64,000 nt of DNA from Bradyrhizobium algeriense. Its GTDB lineage: Bacteria > Pseudomonadota > Alphaproteobacteria > Rhizobiales > Xanthobacteraceae. Location of the stretch: positions 124,001-188,000 of the forward strand of contig NZ_JAZHRV010000001.1 in the NCBI RefSeq assembly GCF_036924595.1, in the 5' to 3' direction. The notes under the pieces were generated by a model that saw nothing but the letters and a program-made list of their open reading frames with translations, had not been told where the DNA came from and searched no databases. Made by a program: the position numbers and the translations under genes. The stretch's first letter is position 1. Every line of letters begins with the position of its first letter. Positions 35,954 to 45,634 of the stretch are shown here, piece by piece.

Positions 35954-37903
35954 CTAGATATTGGCCGCCAGATCCACCAATTCGTCGAACAGAATGCCGG
36001 TTTCCGCCAGCATCCGCTCGATCTCGTCGGTCGCATCCGAAACCGTCTTGGCCGAGGTGTCGATGCTGAGCTCCGCGCGGGCCGGCGGCTGGTAGTCGTT
36101 GCCGATGCCGGTGAAGGCCTGCAGCGTGCCGGCGCGCGCCTTGGCGTAATGGCCCTTGGGGTCACGGCTCTCGCAGATCTCGGCCGGCGTCGCGACATAG
36201 ATCTCGCGGAACGTCGTGTCGGCGATGCGGCGGGCGGCGGCGCGATCATCCGCCGACGGTGACACCGCGGCGACAACCGCAATGTGTCCGTTGCGCGCCA
36301 GATGCGTTGCGACTTCCGCCAAGCGGCGGATGTTTTCGGTGCGGTCTTGCGGCGAAAAGCCGAGATCGCCGTTGAGGCCCGCGCGCAAGGTGTCGCCGTC
36401 GAGCAGGATCGGCGAACCGCCACGCGAAAACAGTCGCCGCTCCAGCGCGCGCGCCAGCGTCGATTTTCCCGAGCCCGGCAGGCCGGTCAGCCAGATCACC
36501 GCGCCGTTGTGGCGATAGCGCGCCGAGCGTTCCTCGGGGCGCAATGCGCTTTCGACCGGCACGATGTCGATCGGGACGGCGCGCTGTCCGGCGTCGACCG
36601 ACAGCACGAGGCCGCCGCCGGCGATGCGGCCGTTGACCTCGATCACCAGCCGCCCGGTGCGCGGATTATCCTGATAGGGATCGGCCGCGATCGGCTGCGC
36701 CAGCGAAATATCGATTTCGCCAACATGATTGCGCGCGATCGCCTTGGTCTCCTCATTGGAGAGTTCGCCGGGATCGACGGCCTTCTCGATAGCGACGACA
36801 CTGGCGCGCGATTCCCGCGTGCCGAGGCGGATCAGGATCTGATCGCCCTTCGACAGCGGCTTGTCGTGCAGCCAGAAGATTCGGGCGCGAATCCGCCTTG
36901 TGTCGCGCGGAGTGGCACCGGCATGGGCGATGACGTCGCCGCGTTCGATAAACAATTCACGGTCGAGAGTGATGCCGACCGAACGGCCGGCGCCATGGCT
37001 GCCCGTGAGCGGCGTCACCGGCCAGCTCTCGACGGTCTTGATCTTCGCAATCTTGCCGGCCGGCATGATGACGATTTCGTCGCCGGCGCTCAAGCTGCCG
37101 GATTCGATGCGGCCCGCCACGATGCGGCGGTCGTCGAATTTATAGATCGCCTGCACCGGCAAGCGCAGCGCCAGTTGCACCAGCGGCCGGGCCGGTTCAA
37201 GCGCATCGAGCGCTTCGACCACGGTCGGTCCCTGATACCAGCCGATCCGCGGCGTGTGTTCGGCAACGCCGTCGCCGTCGCGGGCGGAAATCGGAATCAC
37301 GGCTGTGGGCGTCACGCCGAGGCCAATCAGGTGCGCCGAAATCTCGTCGCTGATTTCCTTGAAACGATCCGCGCTGAAATCGACGCGGTCCATCTTGTTG
37401 ACGACGATCGCGACCTGCTTGATGCCCAATAGATGCAGCAGATAGCCGTGCCGCCTGGTCTGGTCGCGCACGCCTTCGAGCGCGTCGATGATCAGCACCG
37501 CGCCATCGGCCTGCGAGGCGCCGGTGATCATGTTGCGGAGGAATTCGGCATGGCCGGGCGCGTCGATCAGCACGACGTCGCGCGAGCGGGTGCGGAAGCG
37601 GATTTGCGTGGTGTCGATGGTGATGCCCTGGTCGCGCTCGGTCTGCAGCGCGTCCAGGAGGAACGACCATTCGAACGGCATGCCGCGCCGCGCGCTGACC
37701 GCCTTCAGCATTTCAAGCTTGCCTTCGGGAAGGCTGCCGGTTTCATGCAGCAAGCGACCGACCAGGGTGGATTTGCCGTGATCGACATGGCCGACGATGA
37801 CGATGCGAACCTGCGGTCGCGTCGTGCCATTTGGCATCGACGTGGTGCCGTTCGGCGTGGCCGAGACGCTTGCGGGGAGGATCATGTTCATTGCGACGCT
37901 CAC
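35954..37903 (-). CDS. cysN/cysC: Bifunctional sulfate adenylyltransferase subunit 1 / adenylylsulfate kinase
   Basis: 649 residues with a GTG start. N-terminal GTPase part: [10 protein letters not shown] (P-loop), [17 protein letters not shown]-terminal APS kinase part from about residue 465: [56 protein letters not shown]. With CysD it makes APS from sulfate and ATP, driven by GTP; the kinase part forms PAPS. The same fusion is called NodQ when it serves Nod-factor sulfation, but the neighbours here are assimilatory. It starts 12 bases after cysD. Confidence 0.96.
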   Translation of the reverse strand: MSVAMNMILPASVSATPNGTTSMPNGTTRPQVRIVIVGHVDHGKSTLVGRLLHETGSLPEGKLEMLKAVSARRGMPFEWSFLLDALQTERDQGITIDTTQIRFRTRSRDVVLIDAPGHAEFLRNMITGASQADGAVLIIDALEGVRDQTRRHGYLLHLLGIKQVAIVVNKMDRVDFSADRFKEISDEISAHLIGLGVTPTAVIPISARDGDGVAEHTPRIGWYQGPTVVEALDALEPARPLVQLALRLPVQAIYKFDDRRIVAGRIESGSLSAGDEIVIMPAGKIAKIKTVESWPVTPLTGSHGAGRSVGITLDRELFIERGDVIAHAGATPRDTRRIRARIFWLHDKPLSKGDQILIRLGTRESRASVVAIEKAVDPGELSNEETKAIARNHVGEIDISLAQPIAADPYQDNPRTGRLVIEVNGRIAGGGLVLSVDAGQRAVPIDIVPVESALRPEERSARYRHNGAVIWLTGLPGSGKSTLARALERRLFSRGGSPILLDGDTLRAGLNGDLGFSPQDRTENIRRLAEVATHLARNGHIAVVAAVSPSADDRAAARRIADTTFREIYVATPAEICESRDPKGHYAKARAGTLQAFTGIGNDYQPPARAELSIDTSAKTVSDATDEIERMLAETGILFDELVDLAANI

Positions 37904-37915
37904 ACCAAATGTCTG

Positions 37916-38821
37916 TCAGAGATAGCCGGCGACACGCAGCCGCTCGAATGCATCTTCGGTTTCGTGATCGAGTGCGCGGCCGGCGCGCTCCGGCACCTTG
38001 GTGCCGTCGAGTTCGGTCAGGATCTCATCGATGCTGGAAGCGGTCGAAGCCACCGGGTTGGTGATGTCCTGGTCACCCAGCGAGCGATAGCGCTTGCCGT
38101 CGTTCGACAGATACAGCGGGATGATCGGAATGTTCTCGCGCTTGGTGTAGGCCCAGATGTCGGCTTCGGTCCAATGCAGGATCGGATGGATGCGCAAATG
38201 CGCGCCTGTTGGAGGCGACGCGTTGAACTGGTCCCAGAATTCCGGAGGCTGATCGCGCACGTCCCAGCCGCCTTCGAGTCCACGCGGCGAGAACACGCGC
38301 TCCTTGGCGCGTGTGGCTTCTTCATCGCGGCGAATGCCGGCGATCAAGCCGTCGAAACCATATTTGGTCAGCGCCCATTTGAGCCCCTCGGTCTTGCGCG
38401 CGGCGGAACGTGCGGCCGGCGGCAGGGTCGGGTCGACGGCGTCGATCGGCGGGCAGGGCTCGATCTTGAGATCGAGCTCCCATTCCTTGCCGAAGCGATC
38501 GCGGAACGCATACATCTCCGGAAATTTCTTGCCGGTGTCGACGTGAAGCGCCGGAAACGGCACGCGGCCGAAGAAGGCCTTGCGCGCCAGCCAGATCATC
38601 ACGTTGGAATCTTTGCCCAACGACCACAGCAACGCGAGCTTCTTCAGCCGCGCGAACGCCTCCCGGAGAATGTAGATGCTCTGCGCCTCGAGTTCGTCGA
38701 GATGGTCCATCGAGGGCGGCGGCAGCCGTCCGTCGGCCAAAATTTTCGGCACGGATGATGCTTTGGTGAAGGCTGCGGGCCGCAACCCGTGTCCGCCGGA
38801 TTCATTGTCGAGAAGATGCAT
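37916..38821 (-). CDS. cysD: Sulfate adenylyltransferase subunit 2
   Basis: 301 residues from ATG at 38821; the frame is open further to 38914, but those residues are atypical. An internal ATG at MDHLDELEAQ, where many family members begin, is another option. The PP-loop is LLWSLGKDSNVMIWL, followed by FPALHVDTGKKFPEMYAFRD and HPILHWTEADIWAYTKRENIPIIPLYLS. It transfers AMP to sulfate as the catalytic partner of CysN. It is divergent from cysG across an AT-rich 143-base gap. Confidence 0.96.
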   Translation of the reverse strand: MHLLDNESGGHGLRPAAFTKASSVPKILADGRLPPPSMDHLDELEAQSIYILREAFARLKKLALLWSLGKDSNVMIWLARKAFFGRVPFPALHVDTGKKFPEMYAFRDRFGKEWELDLKIEPCPPIDAVDPTLPPAARSAARKTEGLKWALTKYGFDGLIAGIRRDEEATRAKERVFSPRGLEGGWDVRDQPPEFWDQFNASPPTGAHLRIHPILHWTEADIWAYTKRENIPIIPLYLSNDGKRYRSLGDQDITNPVASTASSIDEILTELDGTKVPERAGRALDHETEDAFERLRVAGYL

Positions 38822-38964
38822 CTCTGGGCCTTGGACTTCGGAGTGGAAAAATTCTAAAGTTGCGCCGCAATAGAGAAGAAATAATTTTCTCTTTGCGGGC
38901 GTTGAACGACACATATATAGAAAATAATTCCAGTCAACCCCGAAGTGGGGGAAGCGAGTTTCGC
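38822..38964. promoter_or_regulatory. Divergent sulfur promoter region with repeated AT-rich motif
   Basis: The gap between cysD and cysG is clearly AT-rich compared with its flanks. It holds agaaataattttct (an imperfect palindrome, about 38875-38890) and, some 30 bases on, agaaaataattcc, a repeated core agaaa(a)taatt. This spacing and shared core suit binding sites of a LysR-type sulfur regulator acting on both operons. The regulator is not in the window. Confidence 0.45.
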
Positions 38965-40401
38965 ATGCGATTCCTGCCCGTGTTTCTCGATCTGCAAAGC
39001 GGCGTGGTGCTGCTCGTCGGAGCCGGCGAACTCGTGCGCGCGAAGTTGCGCCTGCTGGCGTCAGCCGGAGCGAGTGTCCGCTGGTATGCGACCGACGGCA
39101 GCCATGACGTTTCGGGGCTCGATGCGGCCGTTGATGCCCGGATCGAACGCGCCACCGGCGATCCGCTCACTTCCGATCTGTCCGGCGTGATCGCAATCCT
39201 TTGCGCCGGCGCCGGCGATATCGGTGTTGCGATGTCGGCGCGCGCGAAAGCGGTCGGGCTGCCCATCAATGTGATGGACGATCTCGCGCATTCCACTTTC
39301 ATCTTTCCCGCGATCGTCGATCGCGGCGACGTCGTCGTTGCCGTCGGCACCGGCGGCGCGTCGCCGGTGGTCGCGCGCCGCGTGCGCGAGCGCATCGAAG
39401 CGGTGCTGCCGGCACGCATCGGCGATCTCGCCGCCTTCATCGGCAGCTTTCGCAAATCGATGCATGCGCGCATTCCCGAATTCCCGTTGCGCCGCCGCTT
39501 CTGGGAGCGCGTGATCGACGGCCCAATCGGCGCGCTGGTACTCGCCGGCCGCAAGGACGAGGCCGAAAAAGCCTTGAACGAAATCGCCGACCCCTCCGCC
39601 TTCGCCGGCGCGAGCAAGGACGGCAAGGCGGAAGGCCGTGTGACGCTGGTCGGCGCCGGACCGGGCGATCCGGATCTGCTCACCATCAAGGCGCTGCGCG
39701 CGCTGCAGGATGCGGATATCGTTTTCTACGACGAACTGGTCTCGCCGGAAATTCTCGATCGCATCCGCCGCGACGCCGCGCGCATTCCGGTCGGCCGCCG
39801 TGTCGGCAAACCCGGCATCGGCCAGGATGCGATCAACAAGCTGCTGATTGACGCTGCGAAGGCAGGACAGCGCGCGGTGCGGCTGAAGGGCGGCGATCCC
39901 TTCATCTTCGGCCGCGGCGGCGAGGAGATCGAAGAGCTGCGCGCGGCCGGCGTCGCCTATTCGGTGGTGCCGGGCATTACCGCAGGCCTCGGCGCCGCTG
40001 CGCAATTCGAGGCGCCGCTGACTTACCGGCATGAAGCGCTACGCATCACCTTTCTGACCGCGCACAAGGCAAAGGACGCCGAGACGGTCGACTGGTCGGT
40101 GCTGACAGACAGGAAGATGACCATCGTGGTCTACATGGGCATGACGGCCGCGCCGTCGGTGCGCGCGGGTCTTTTGGCCGCCGGCCGGTTGCCGCAAACG
40201 CCCGTCGGCGTGTTCGCGCGGGTGACGCGGGCGGATGCGCAGGCCGTGGTCGGCACGCTCGAGAATCTTCCTGCGCTGGTCGAAAAAATCGATGGCGGTC
40301 CTGCCATCCTCATCATCGGCGACGTCGTCGCGCATTCCGCGCCGTGGCGCCAGTCCAACCTCAATCAAGTCATCTCCAAACTGCTGGATGCTGCTGAATG
40401 A
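38965..40401 (+). CDS. cysG: Siroheme synthase (fused dehydrogenase/ferrochelatase and methyltransferase)
   Basis: 478 residues from ATG at 38965 (MRFLPVFLDLQSGVVLLVGAGELVRAKL); the longer frame starts in the promoter region. The N-terminal half is the NAD-dependent precorrin-2 dehydrogenase/ferrochelatase. The C-terminal half is uroporphyrinogen-III methyltransferase (LVGAGPGDPDLLTIKALRAL, VRLKGGDPFIFGRGGEEIEEL, VVPGITAGLGAAA). It supplies siroheme to the sulfite reductase encoded two genes downstream. Its stop overlaps the next start (ATGA). Confidence 0.95.
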   Translation: MRFLPVFLDLQSGVVLLVGAGELVRAKLRLLASAGASVRWYATDGSHDVSGLDAAVDARIERATGDPLTSDLSGVIAILCAGAGDIGVAMSARAKAVGLPINVMDDLAHSTFIFPAIVDRGDVVVAVGTGGASPVVARRVRERIEAVLPARIGDLAAFIGSFRKSMHARIPEFPLRRRFWERVIDGPIGALVLAGRKDEAEKALNEIADPSAFAGASKDGKAEGRVTLVGAGPGDPDLLTIKALRALQDADIVFYDELVSPEILDRIRRDAARIPVGRRVGKPGIGQDAINKLLIDAAKAGQRAVRLKGGDPFIFGRGGEEIEELRAAGVAYSVVPGITAGLGAAAQFEAPLTYRHEALRITFLTAHKAKDAETVDWSVLTDRKMTIVVYMGMTAAPSVRAGLLAAGRLPQTPVGVFARVTRADAQAVVGTLENLPALVEKIDGGPAILIIGDVVAHSAPWRQSNLNQVISKLLDAAE

Positions 40402-40709
40402 CCTCTCCGCTTCAACAAAAAATCAAGATCACCGGCCCCTCGATGGTGACCGCCAACCGCACCTCGGATGGCATCGTGATCTATCGCACCGCGCAGCAGG
40501 GCTGGTCGGCAAGCTTGTCGGACGCTGCGATCGTCCACACTTCCGATGAGGCGCGGGTGCTGCTCAACGAAGCCAATGCCGACGACGTCGGCGCGATCGG
40601 CGCCTATATCGCGCCGGTCGAGCTCAAGGACAGCGGCGAAATCAAACCCGGCAATTTGCGCGAACGTATCCGGTCGAAGGGTCTCACCATTGACCTGCTT
40701 CCGGCTTGA
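40398..40709 (+). CDS. DUF2849 protein in the sulfite reductase operon
   Basis: 103 residues, overlapping the cysG stop by four bases. The sequence MVTANRTSDGIVIYRTAQQGW, DAAIVHTSDEARVLL and NLRERIRSKGLTIDLLPA matches DUF2849, a small family found almost always next to cysG or cysI in alphaproteobacteria. It has no Cys and no membrane helix. A role in siroheme insertion or electron delivery to CysI is possible from context alone. cysI starts 25 bases downstream. Confidence 0.85.
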   Translation: MTSPLQQKIKITGPSMVTANRTSDGIVIYRTAQQGWSASLSDAAIVHTSDEARVLLNEANADDVGAIGAYIAPVELKDSGEIKPGNLRERIRSKGLTIDLLPA

Positions 40710-40734
40710 AACGACGTATCAAGGCTGATCCATC

Positions 40735-42390
40735 ATGTACGCATATGACGAACTCGATCGCACGCTGATCAATGAACGCGTGTCCGAATTCCGGGACCAG
40801 GTGAAGCGCCGTCTCACCGGCGAACTCACCGAGGATGAATTCAAGATGCTGCGGCTGCAGAACGGCGTCTATCTGCAACTGCACGCCTACATGTTCCGCG
40901 TCGCCATTCCCTACGGCACGCTGTCGTCGAAGCAGCTGCGGCGGCTTGCGCATGTCGCGCGCCGCTACGACCGCGGCTACGGCCATTTCACGACCCGGCA
41001 GAACATCCAGTTCAACTGGATCAAGCTTTCCGATCTGCCCGATGCGCTCGCTGAACTCGCCGAGGTCGGCATCCACGCGATGCAGACGTCCGGCAACAAC
41101 ATGCGCAACGTCACCTCGGACCAGTGGGCCGGCGTCGCGCCGGGCGAGGTCGAGGATCCCCGTATCTGGTCGGAAATCCTGCGCCAGCACACCACGCTGC
41201 ATCCGGAATTCTCGTTCCTGCCGCGCAAGTTCAAGATCGCGATCACTGCGTCCGAGCATGACCGCGCCGCGATCAAGGTCCACGACATCGGCCTGCGCCT
41301 GCACAGGAACGCCGACGGCGAGACCGGCTTCGAGGTACTGGTCGGTGGCGGCCTCGGCCGCACGCCGTTCATCGGCAAGACCATCAAGCCGTACGTAGCA
41401 GGCCGCGATATCCTGAGTTACGTCGAGGCGATCCTGCGCGTCTACAACCAGTACGGTCGCCGCGACAACATCTACAAGGCGCGCATCAAGATCCTGGTGC
41501 ATGAGCTCGGCATCGAGAAGTTCGCCAAGGAGGTCGATGAGGAATGGAAGCAGATGGGTCACAGCGCCCTGACGCTCGACCATTCCGTCATTGAGGAAGT
41601 GCGCTCGCGCTTCTCCTATCCGGCCTATGAGAAGCTGCCGCACATGCCGGACGAGCTGAAGCAGGCCGCGCATGATCCGTTGTTCGAGCGCTGGCGCAAG
41701 AACTCTGTGGCCCCACACAAGGTGCAGGGCTATTCGATCGTGACGCTGTCATTGAAACCGGTGGGCGGCCCGCCCGGCGACGCCACCGCCGACCAGATGG
41801 ATGCGGTCGCCGATCTCGCCGACAAGTATTCCTTCGGCGAAATCCGTGTCGGTCACGAGCAGAACCTGGTGCTGCCCCATGTCGCCAAGCGCGACTTGCC
41901 GCAGCTATGGAAGGCGCTCGACCGGATCGGGCTCGCTACCCCGAACGTCAATCTGGTCACCGACATCATCGCGTGCCCGGGGCTGGATTACTGCTCGCTG
42001 GCCAATGCGCGCTCGATTCCGATCGCGCAGGAACTGACCCGGCGTTTCGCCAATCATGACACCGCCGAGATGATCGGCCGTCTGCACATCAACATCTCCG
42101 GCTGCATCAACGCCTGCGGCCATCACCATGTCGGCCACATCGGTATTCTCGGCGTCGAGAAGAACGGCGAGGAATTCTACCAGATCACGATCGGCGGCCG
42201 CGCCGACGAGAACGCGCAGATGGGCGCGCTGATCGGCCCGGCCGTTCCCTATGCGGAAGTTGCCGATGTGATCGAAGACATTGTTGAAGCCTATCTCGCG
42301 CTGCGCGACCGTCCCGAGGAACTGTTCGTCGATACGGTGAAGCGTCTGGGCGTCGAGCCATTCAAGGAGCGGGTTTATGCCACTCGTTAA
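40735..42390 (+). CDS. cysI: Assimilatory sulfite (or nitrite/sulfite) reductase, siroheme protein
   Basis: 551 residues with two ferredoxin-like half-domains and two siroheme/4Fe-4S domains. The cluster ligands are visible as CPGLDYC and, about 40 residues later, CINACGHH. Substrate-pocket Arg/Lys stretches include HFTTRQNIQFNW and TSGNNMRNV. The enzyme reduces sulfite to sulfide. No CysJ flavoprotein is encoded nearby, so ferredoxin or another donor is likely. It overlaps the next gene by 14 bases. Confidence 0.94.
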   Translation: MYAYDELDRTLINERVSEFRDQVKRRLTGELTEDEFKMLRLQNGVYLQLHAYMFRVAIPYGTLSSKQLRRLAHVARRYDRGYGHFTTRQNIQFNWIKLSDLPDALAELAEVGIHAMQTSGNNMRNVTSDQWAGVAPGEVEDPRIWSEILRQHTTLHPEFSFLPRKFKIAITASEHDRAAIKVHDIGLRLHRNADGETGFEVLVGGGLGRTPFIGKTIKPYVAGRDILSYVEAILRVYNQYGRRDNIYKARIKILVHELGIEKFAKEVDEEWKQMGHSALTLDHSVIEEVRSRFSYPAYEKLPHMPDELKQAAHDPLFERWRKNSVAPHKVQGYSIVTLSLKPVGGPPGDATADQMDAVADLADKYSFGEIRVGHEQNLVLPHVAKRDLPQLWKALDRIGLATPNVNLVTDIIACPGLDYCSLANARSIPIAQELTRRFANHDTAEMIGRLHINISGCINACGHHHVGHIGILGVEKNGEEFYQITIGGRADENAQMGALIGPAVPYAEVADVIEDIVEAYLALRDRPEELFVDTVKRLGVEPFKERVYATR

Positions 42391-42892
42391 GAACGGAAGA
42401 ATTACCACCGACCTGTTCGTCCATATTGCCGAAGGCGCCGAATTGCCGGGCGATGGAGCGATCCTTGTTCCGGCGGCGCGATTTCTCGAAGATCCGGAAG
42501 CCATGCTGCGGCGCCCGGGCAAGCTTGGGGTGATCTGGCCGAATAATCGAAATCTCGACGATCTCGTACCATATCTCGATCGTCTCGCCGCGGTAGCGCT
42601 GGTGTTCCCGTCCTTCCGCGATGGCCGGGCCTACAGCCAGGCGCGCCTGTTGCGCGAACGCCACGGCTATGACGGCGAATTGCGCGCCACCGGCCAGGTG
42701 CTGCGCGATCAGTTCGTGTTCATGTCGCGCGCCGGCTTCGACGCGTTCGAGGTGAAGAAGGATGCCGACGCCGATGCCTTCGCCGAGACCATGAAACGCT
42801 ATTCGGTGTTCTACCAGCCGACCGGCGATGGCCGCGTCACCGCGCTCAATCGGCGGATGCAGTTGCGTCATTCGGAGAGTGCCGGCCAGTGA
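42377..42892 (+). CDS. DUF934 protein in the sulfite reductase operon
   Basis: 171 residues. It starts inside the end of cysI and ends four bases into cysH. Recognisable DUF934 segments are NGRITTDLFVHI, GVIWPNNRNLDDLVPYLDRLAAVALVFPSFRDGRAYSQARLLRERHGYDGELRATGQVLRDQ and the C-terminal FYQPTGDG. The family accompanies cysI/cysH in proteobacteria and has been considered a possible oxidoreductase or electron-transfer partner. The double overlap points to strict coupling with both enzymes. Confidence 0.88.
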   Translation: MPLVKNGRITTDLFVHIAEGAELPGDGAILVPAARFLEDPEAMLRRPGKLGVIWPNNRNLDDLVPYLDRLAAVALVFPSFRDGRAYSQARLLRERHGYDGELRATGQVLRDQFVFMSRAGFDAFEVKKDADADAFAETMKRYSVFYQPTGDGRVTALNRRMQLRHSESAGQ

Positions 42893-43620
42893 GCATGATC
42901 GTACAGCAGGCCCTGACCACGGATGCGGCGAATGTTTCGCCGGCGCAGGCGCTCGACCGCGCGTTGCGCGATGCGTCTCCGGCGGAAGTTATTGAAACTG
43001 CACTGAAGACCGTCGGCCGCGAACAGCTTGCACTGGTGTCGTCGTTCGGCACGGAATCGGCGGCGCTGCTCAAGGTGATGGCGGATGTCGATCCCGCGAT
43101 TCCCGTGATCTTCCTCGATACCGGATGGCTGTTCGAAGAGACGCTCGCCTATCGCGACACGCTGGTCGCAGCCCTCGGCCTTCGTGACGTTCGCTCGATC
43201 AAGCCGCTGGAAGAGGCGCTGTCACGCCAGGATCCCGATCGCGAATTGTGGTTTTCCGATCCCGACGCCTGCTGCCGTATCCGCAAGGTGGAACCGCTGG
43301 CGCGGGCGCTGAAGCCGTTCTCGGCCTGGATCAACGGACGCAAGCGTTTTCAGGGTGGCGCGCGCGCCGAGATTTCCGTCGTCGAGGACGACGGCGCGAA
43401 GCTGAAATTCAATCCGTTCGCCAACGTGTCGCGCGAGGAGATCGAGGCGATCTACAAGCTCGCCAAATTGCCGCCACATCCCTTGATCGCCTCGGGCTAT
43501 CTGTCGGTCGGGTGCATGCCATGTTCGAGCCGGACCGCGCCGGACGAAGACGCCCGTGCCGGCCGCTGGCGGGGCAGGCAAAAGACCGAATGCGGCATCC
43601 ATACGATGAAAACTTCCTAG
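42889..43620 (+). CDS. cysH: Adenylylsulfate (APS) reductase, thioredoxin-dependent
   Basis: 243 residues with a GTG start. The PP-loop-like site is LVSSFGTESAALLKVM. Cluster cysteines typical of APS rather than PAPS reductases are present: C128-C129 (DACCRIRKVEPL) and C209/C212 (GCMPC). The catalytic C235 lies in KTECGIH. The iron-sulfur cysteines imply that APS is reduced directly to sulfite. Under that reading the APS kinase part of CysN/C is not needed for assimilation and serves PAPS-dependent reactions. Confidence 0.93.
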   Translation: MSMIVQQALTTDAANVSPAQALDRALRDASPAEVIETALKTVGREQLALVSSFGTESAALLKVMADVDPAIPVIFLDTGWLFEETLAYRDTLVAALGLRDVRSIKPLEEALSRQDPDRELWFSDPDACCRIRKVEPLARALKPFSAWINGRKRFQGGARAEISVVEDDGAKLKFNPFANVSREEIEAIYKLAKLPPHPLIASGYLSVGCMPCSSRTAPDEDARAGRWRGRQKTECGIHTMKTS

Positions 43621-43650
43621 AACTTGGACTTCATAGGACAACGAAGCTAC

Positions 43651-43676
43651 GGAACCAAAAACAATGAAATGCCGTT
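43651..43676 (+). promoter_or_regulatory. Possible EcfG-type promoter before the sulfate-binding protein
   Basis: GGAAC (43651-43655), seventeen bases, CGTT (43673-43676). The spacing is one longer than in the five exact sites but within the accepted range. Nothing else links the sulfate importer to stress, so this may be chance. Confidence 0.3.
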
Positions 43677-43758
43677 TCGTTGACTAAGCGACCTTTCGTC
43701 GCGACTTATGCGCTTCCTGCTTGATGATATGTTTCATCTAGCCGAATGGAGATCAACG

Positions 43759-44748
43759 ATGATCCGTCGCATTCTGCCGCTCGTCGCCGGACTGTTCTGG
43801 GCGAGCTCGGCCTTCGCTGCCGATCATACCCTGCTCAACGTGTCCTACGATCCGACGCGCGAACTCTACGCCGATTTCAACAAGGCGTTCGCGGCGGCCT
43901 ATCAGAAGGAAACCGGCAAGAGCGTCGAGATCAAGCAGTCGCATGGCGGCTCGGGCTCGCAGGCGCGCGCGGTGATCGACGGCCTGCAGGCGGACGTGGT
44001 CACGCTGGCGCTGGCCTATGACATCGACGCCATCGCCGCCAAGGGCCTGGTGGCGCCGGACTGGCAGAAGCGCCTGTCGCTGAATGCGTCGCCTTATACG
44101 TCAACGATCGTGTTCCTGGTGCGCAAGGGTAATCCCAAGGCGATCAAGGATTGGGACGATCTGATCAAGCCCGGCGTGCAGGTGATCACGCCGAACCCGA
44201 AGACCTCGGGCGGTGCGCGCTGGAATTATCTGGCGGCGTGGGGCTTTGCGGAAAAGAAATTCGGCTCCGCCGACAAGGCAAAGAAGTTCGTCGCCGACCT
44301 CTTCAAGAACGTGCCGGTGCTGGATACCGGCGCGCGCGGCTCGACGGTGACCTTCGTCGAGCGCGGCGTCGGCGACGTGCTGCTGGCGTGGGAGAACGAG
44401 GCGTTCCTGGCGCAGCGCGAGTTCGGCAAGGACAAGTTCGAGATCGTCGCGCCGCCATTGTCGATTCTTGCCGAGCCGCCGGTCGCGGTCGTCGACAAGG
44501 TTGCCGATAAAAAAGGCACCCGCGCTGTCGCCGAGGCCTACCTGAAGTATTGGTATACCAAGGAAGGTCAGGAAATTGCCGCACGCAATTCCTATCGTCC
44601 TCGCGATTCGGAAATTGCGAGGGAGTACGAAAAATCCTTCGCCAAGGTCGAACTTTTCACGATTGACGACGTTTTTGGTGGTTGGACCAAGGCGCAGAAG
44701 GATCACTTCGGCGAAGGCGGCATTTTCGACCAGATTTACAAGAATTGA
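43759..44748 (+). CDS. sbp: Sulfate/thiosulfate ABC transporter, substrate-binding protein
   Basis: 329 residues from ATG at 43759 ([37 protein letters not shown]); the frame is open to 43708. Signal peptide cleaved near ASSAFA-A. The sulfate-binding pattern includes [49 protein letters not shown] and NSYRPRD. It binds sulfate in the periplasm and feeds CysTWA. It could also be called cysP; the length and motifs do not separate the two. Confidence 0.94.
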   Translation: MIRRILPLVAGLFWASSAFAADHTLLNVSYDPTRELYADFNKAFAAAYQKETGKSVEIKQSHGGSGSQARAVIDGLQADVVTLALAYDIDAIAAKGLVAPDWQKRLSLNASPYTSTIVFLVRKGNPKAIKDWDDLIKPGVQVITPNPKTSGGARWNYLAAWGFAEKKFGSADKAKKFVADLFKNVPVLDTGARGSTVTFVERGVGDVLLAWENEAFLAQREFGKDKFEIVAPPLSILAEPPVAVVDKVADKKGTRAVAEAYLKYWYTKEGQEIAARNSYRPRDSEIAREYEKSFAKVELFTIDDVFGGWTKAQKDHFGEGGIFDQIYKN

Positions 44749-44787
44749 TCTGGCCAACAGCCAGCCAAAGCGGAAGCAGGGGGATTT

Positions 44788-45624
44788 GTGAGCACAGCGG
44801 TCGCACGGCGGACGAGCTTGCCCGGGTTCGGGCTCACCATGGGCCTGACCCTGACATGGCTCTCCGTTATCATCCTCATCCCGCTCGCCGGCCTGTTCCT
44901 CAAGACGCTCGAGCTTTCGCCCGGACAGTTCTGGGAAATCCTCACCAGCCGCCGCACTTTGAACGCGCTGAAAATTTCATTCGGCCTTTCGTTTGCCGCA
45001 GCCTGCGTCAATCTGGTGATGGGGACGATCATCGTGTGGGCGCTGGTGCGGTATCGCTTTCCGGGCCGGCGGCTGTTCGACGCCATCGTCGACATTCCCT
45101 TTGCGCTGCCGACCGCGGTCGCGGGCGTGGCGCTGACGCAATTGTTCGCGCAAAAGGGCTGGCTCGGCGCGCCGCTCGCCGAACTTGGCATCAAGGTGGC
45201 ATTCACGCCGATCGGAATTTTCATTGCGATGGTCTTCATCGGCATTCCGTTCGTGGTGCGGACGGTTCAGCCGGTGCTGATCGATCTCGATCCTGAAATC
45301 GAGGAGGCGGCCGCGAGCCTGGGGGCCAACCGCTGGCACACGGTGTTCCGGGTGATCCTGCCGAGTCTTATTCCGGCGCTGCTGACAGGCTTTGCGCTGG
45401 CATTCGCGCGCGCCGTCGGTGAATACGGTTCGGTCATTTTCATTGCCGGTAATCTGCCGAACGTGTCGGAGATCGCGCCGCTCCTGATCGTGATCAGGTT
45501 GTCCGAATTTCGTTATGCCGATGCGACGGCCATCGCCGTCATCATGCTGCTGGCTTCGTTCCTGATCATCCTCGTCGTCAATCGCCTGCAACGCTGGGCG
45601 CAAACCCGCATTCCCGCGCATTGA
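44788..45624 (+). CDS. cysT: Sulfate ABC transporter, permease CysT
   Basis: 278 residues, GTG start. Six membrane helices are visible. The permease loop (EEAAASLGANRWHTVFRVILPSLIPALLTGFALAFARAVGEYGSV) that docks onto the ATPase is intact. Together with CysW it forms the channel. cysW starts ten bases after its stop. Confidence 0.95.
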   Translation: MSTAVARRTSLPGFGLTMGLTLTWLSVIILIPLAGLFLKTLELSPGQFWEILTSRRTLNALKISFGLSFAAACVNLVMGTIIVWALVRYRFPGRRLFDAIVDIPFALPTAVAGVALTQLFAQKGWLGAPLAELGIKVAFTPIGIFIAMVFIGIPFVVRTVQPVLIDLDPEIEEAAASLGANRWHTVFRVILPSLIPALLTGFALAFARAVGEYGSVIFIAGNLPNVSEIAPLLIVIRLSEFRYADATAIAVIMLLASFLIILVVNRLQRWAQTRIPAH

Positions 45625-45634
45625 GGACCTGACG

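Noticed and set aside
36284..37432. Long plus-strand frame opposite cysN/C
   Set aside because: A GC-driven shadow of a well-supported gene; the same applies to long antisense frames opposite urtA, urtB, urtC, ureC, the kinase, the AI-2E permease and the flippase.
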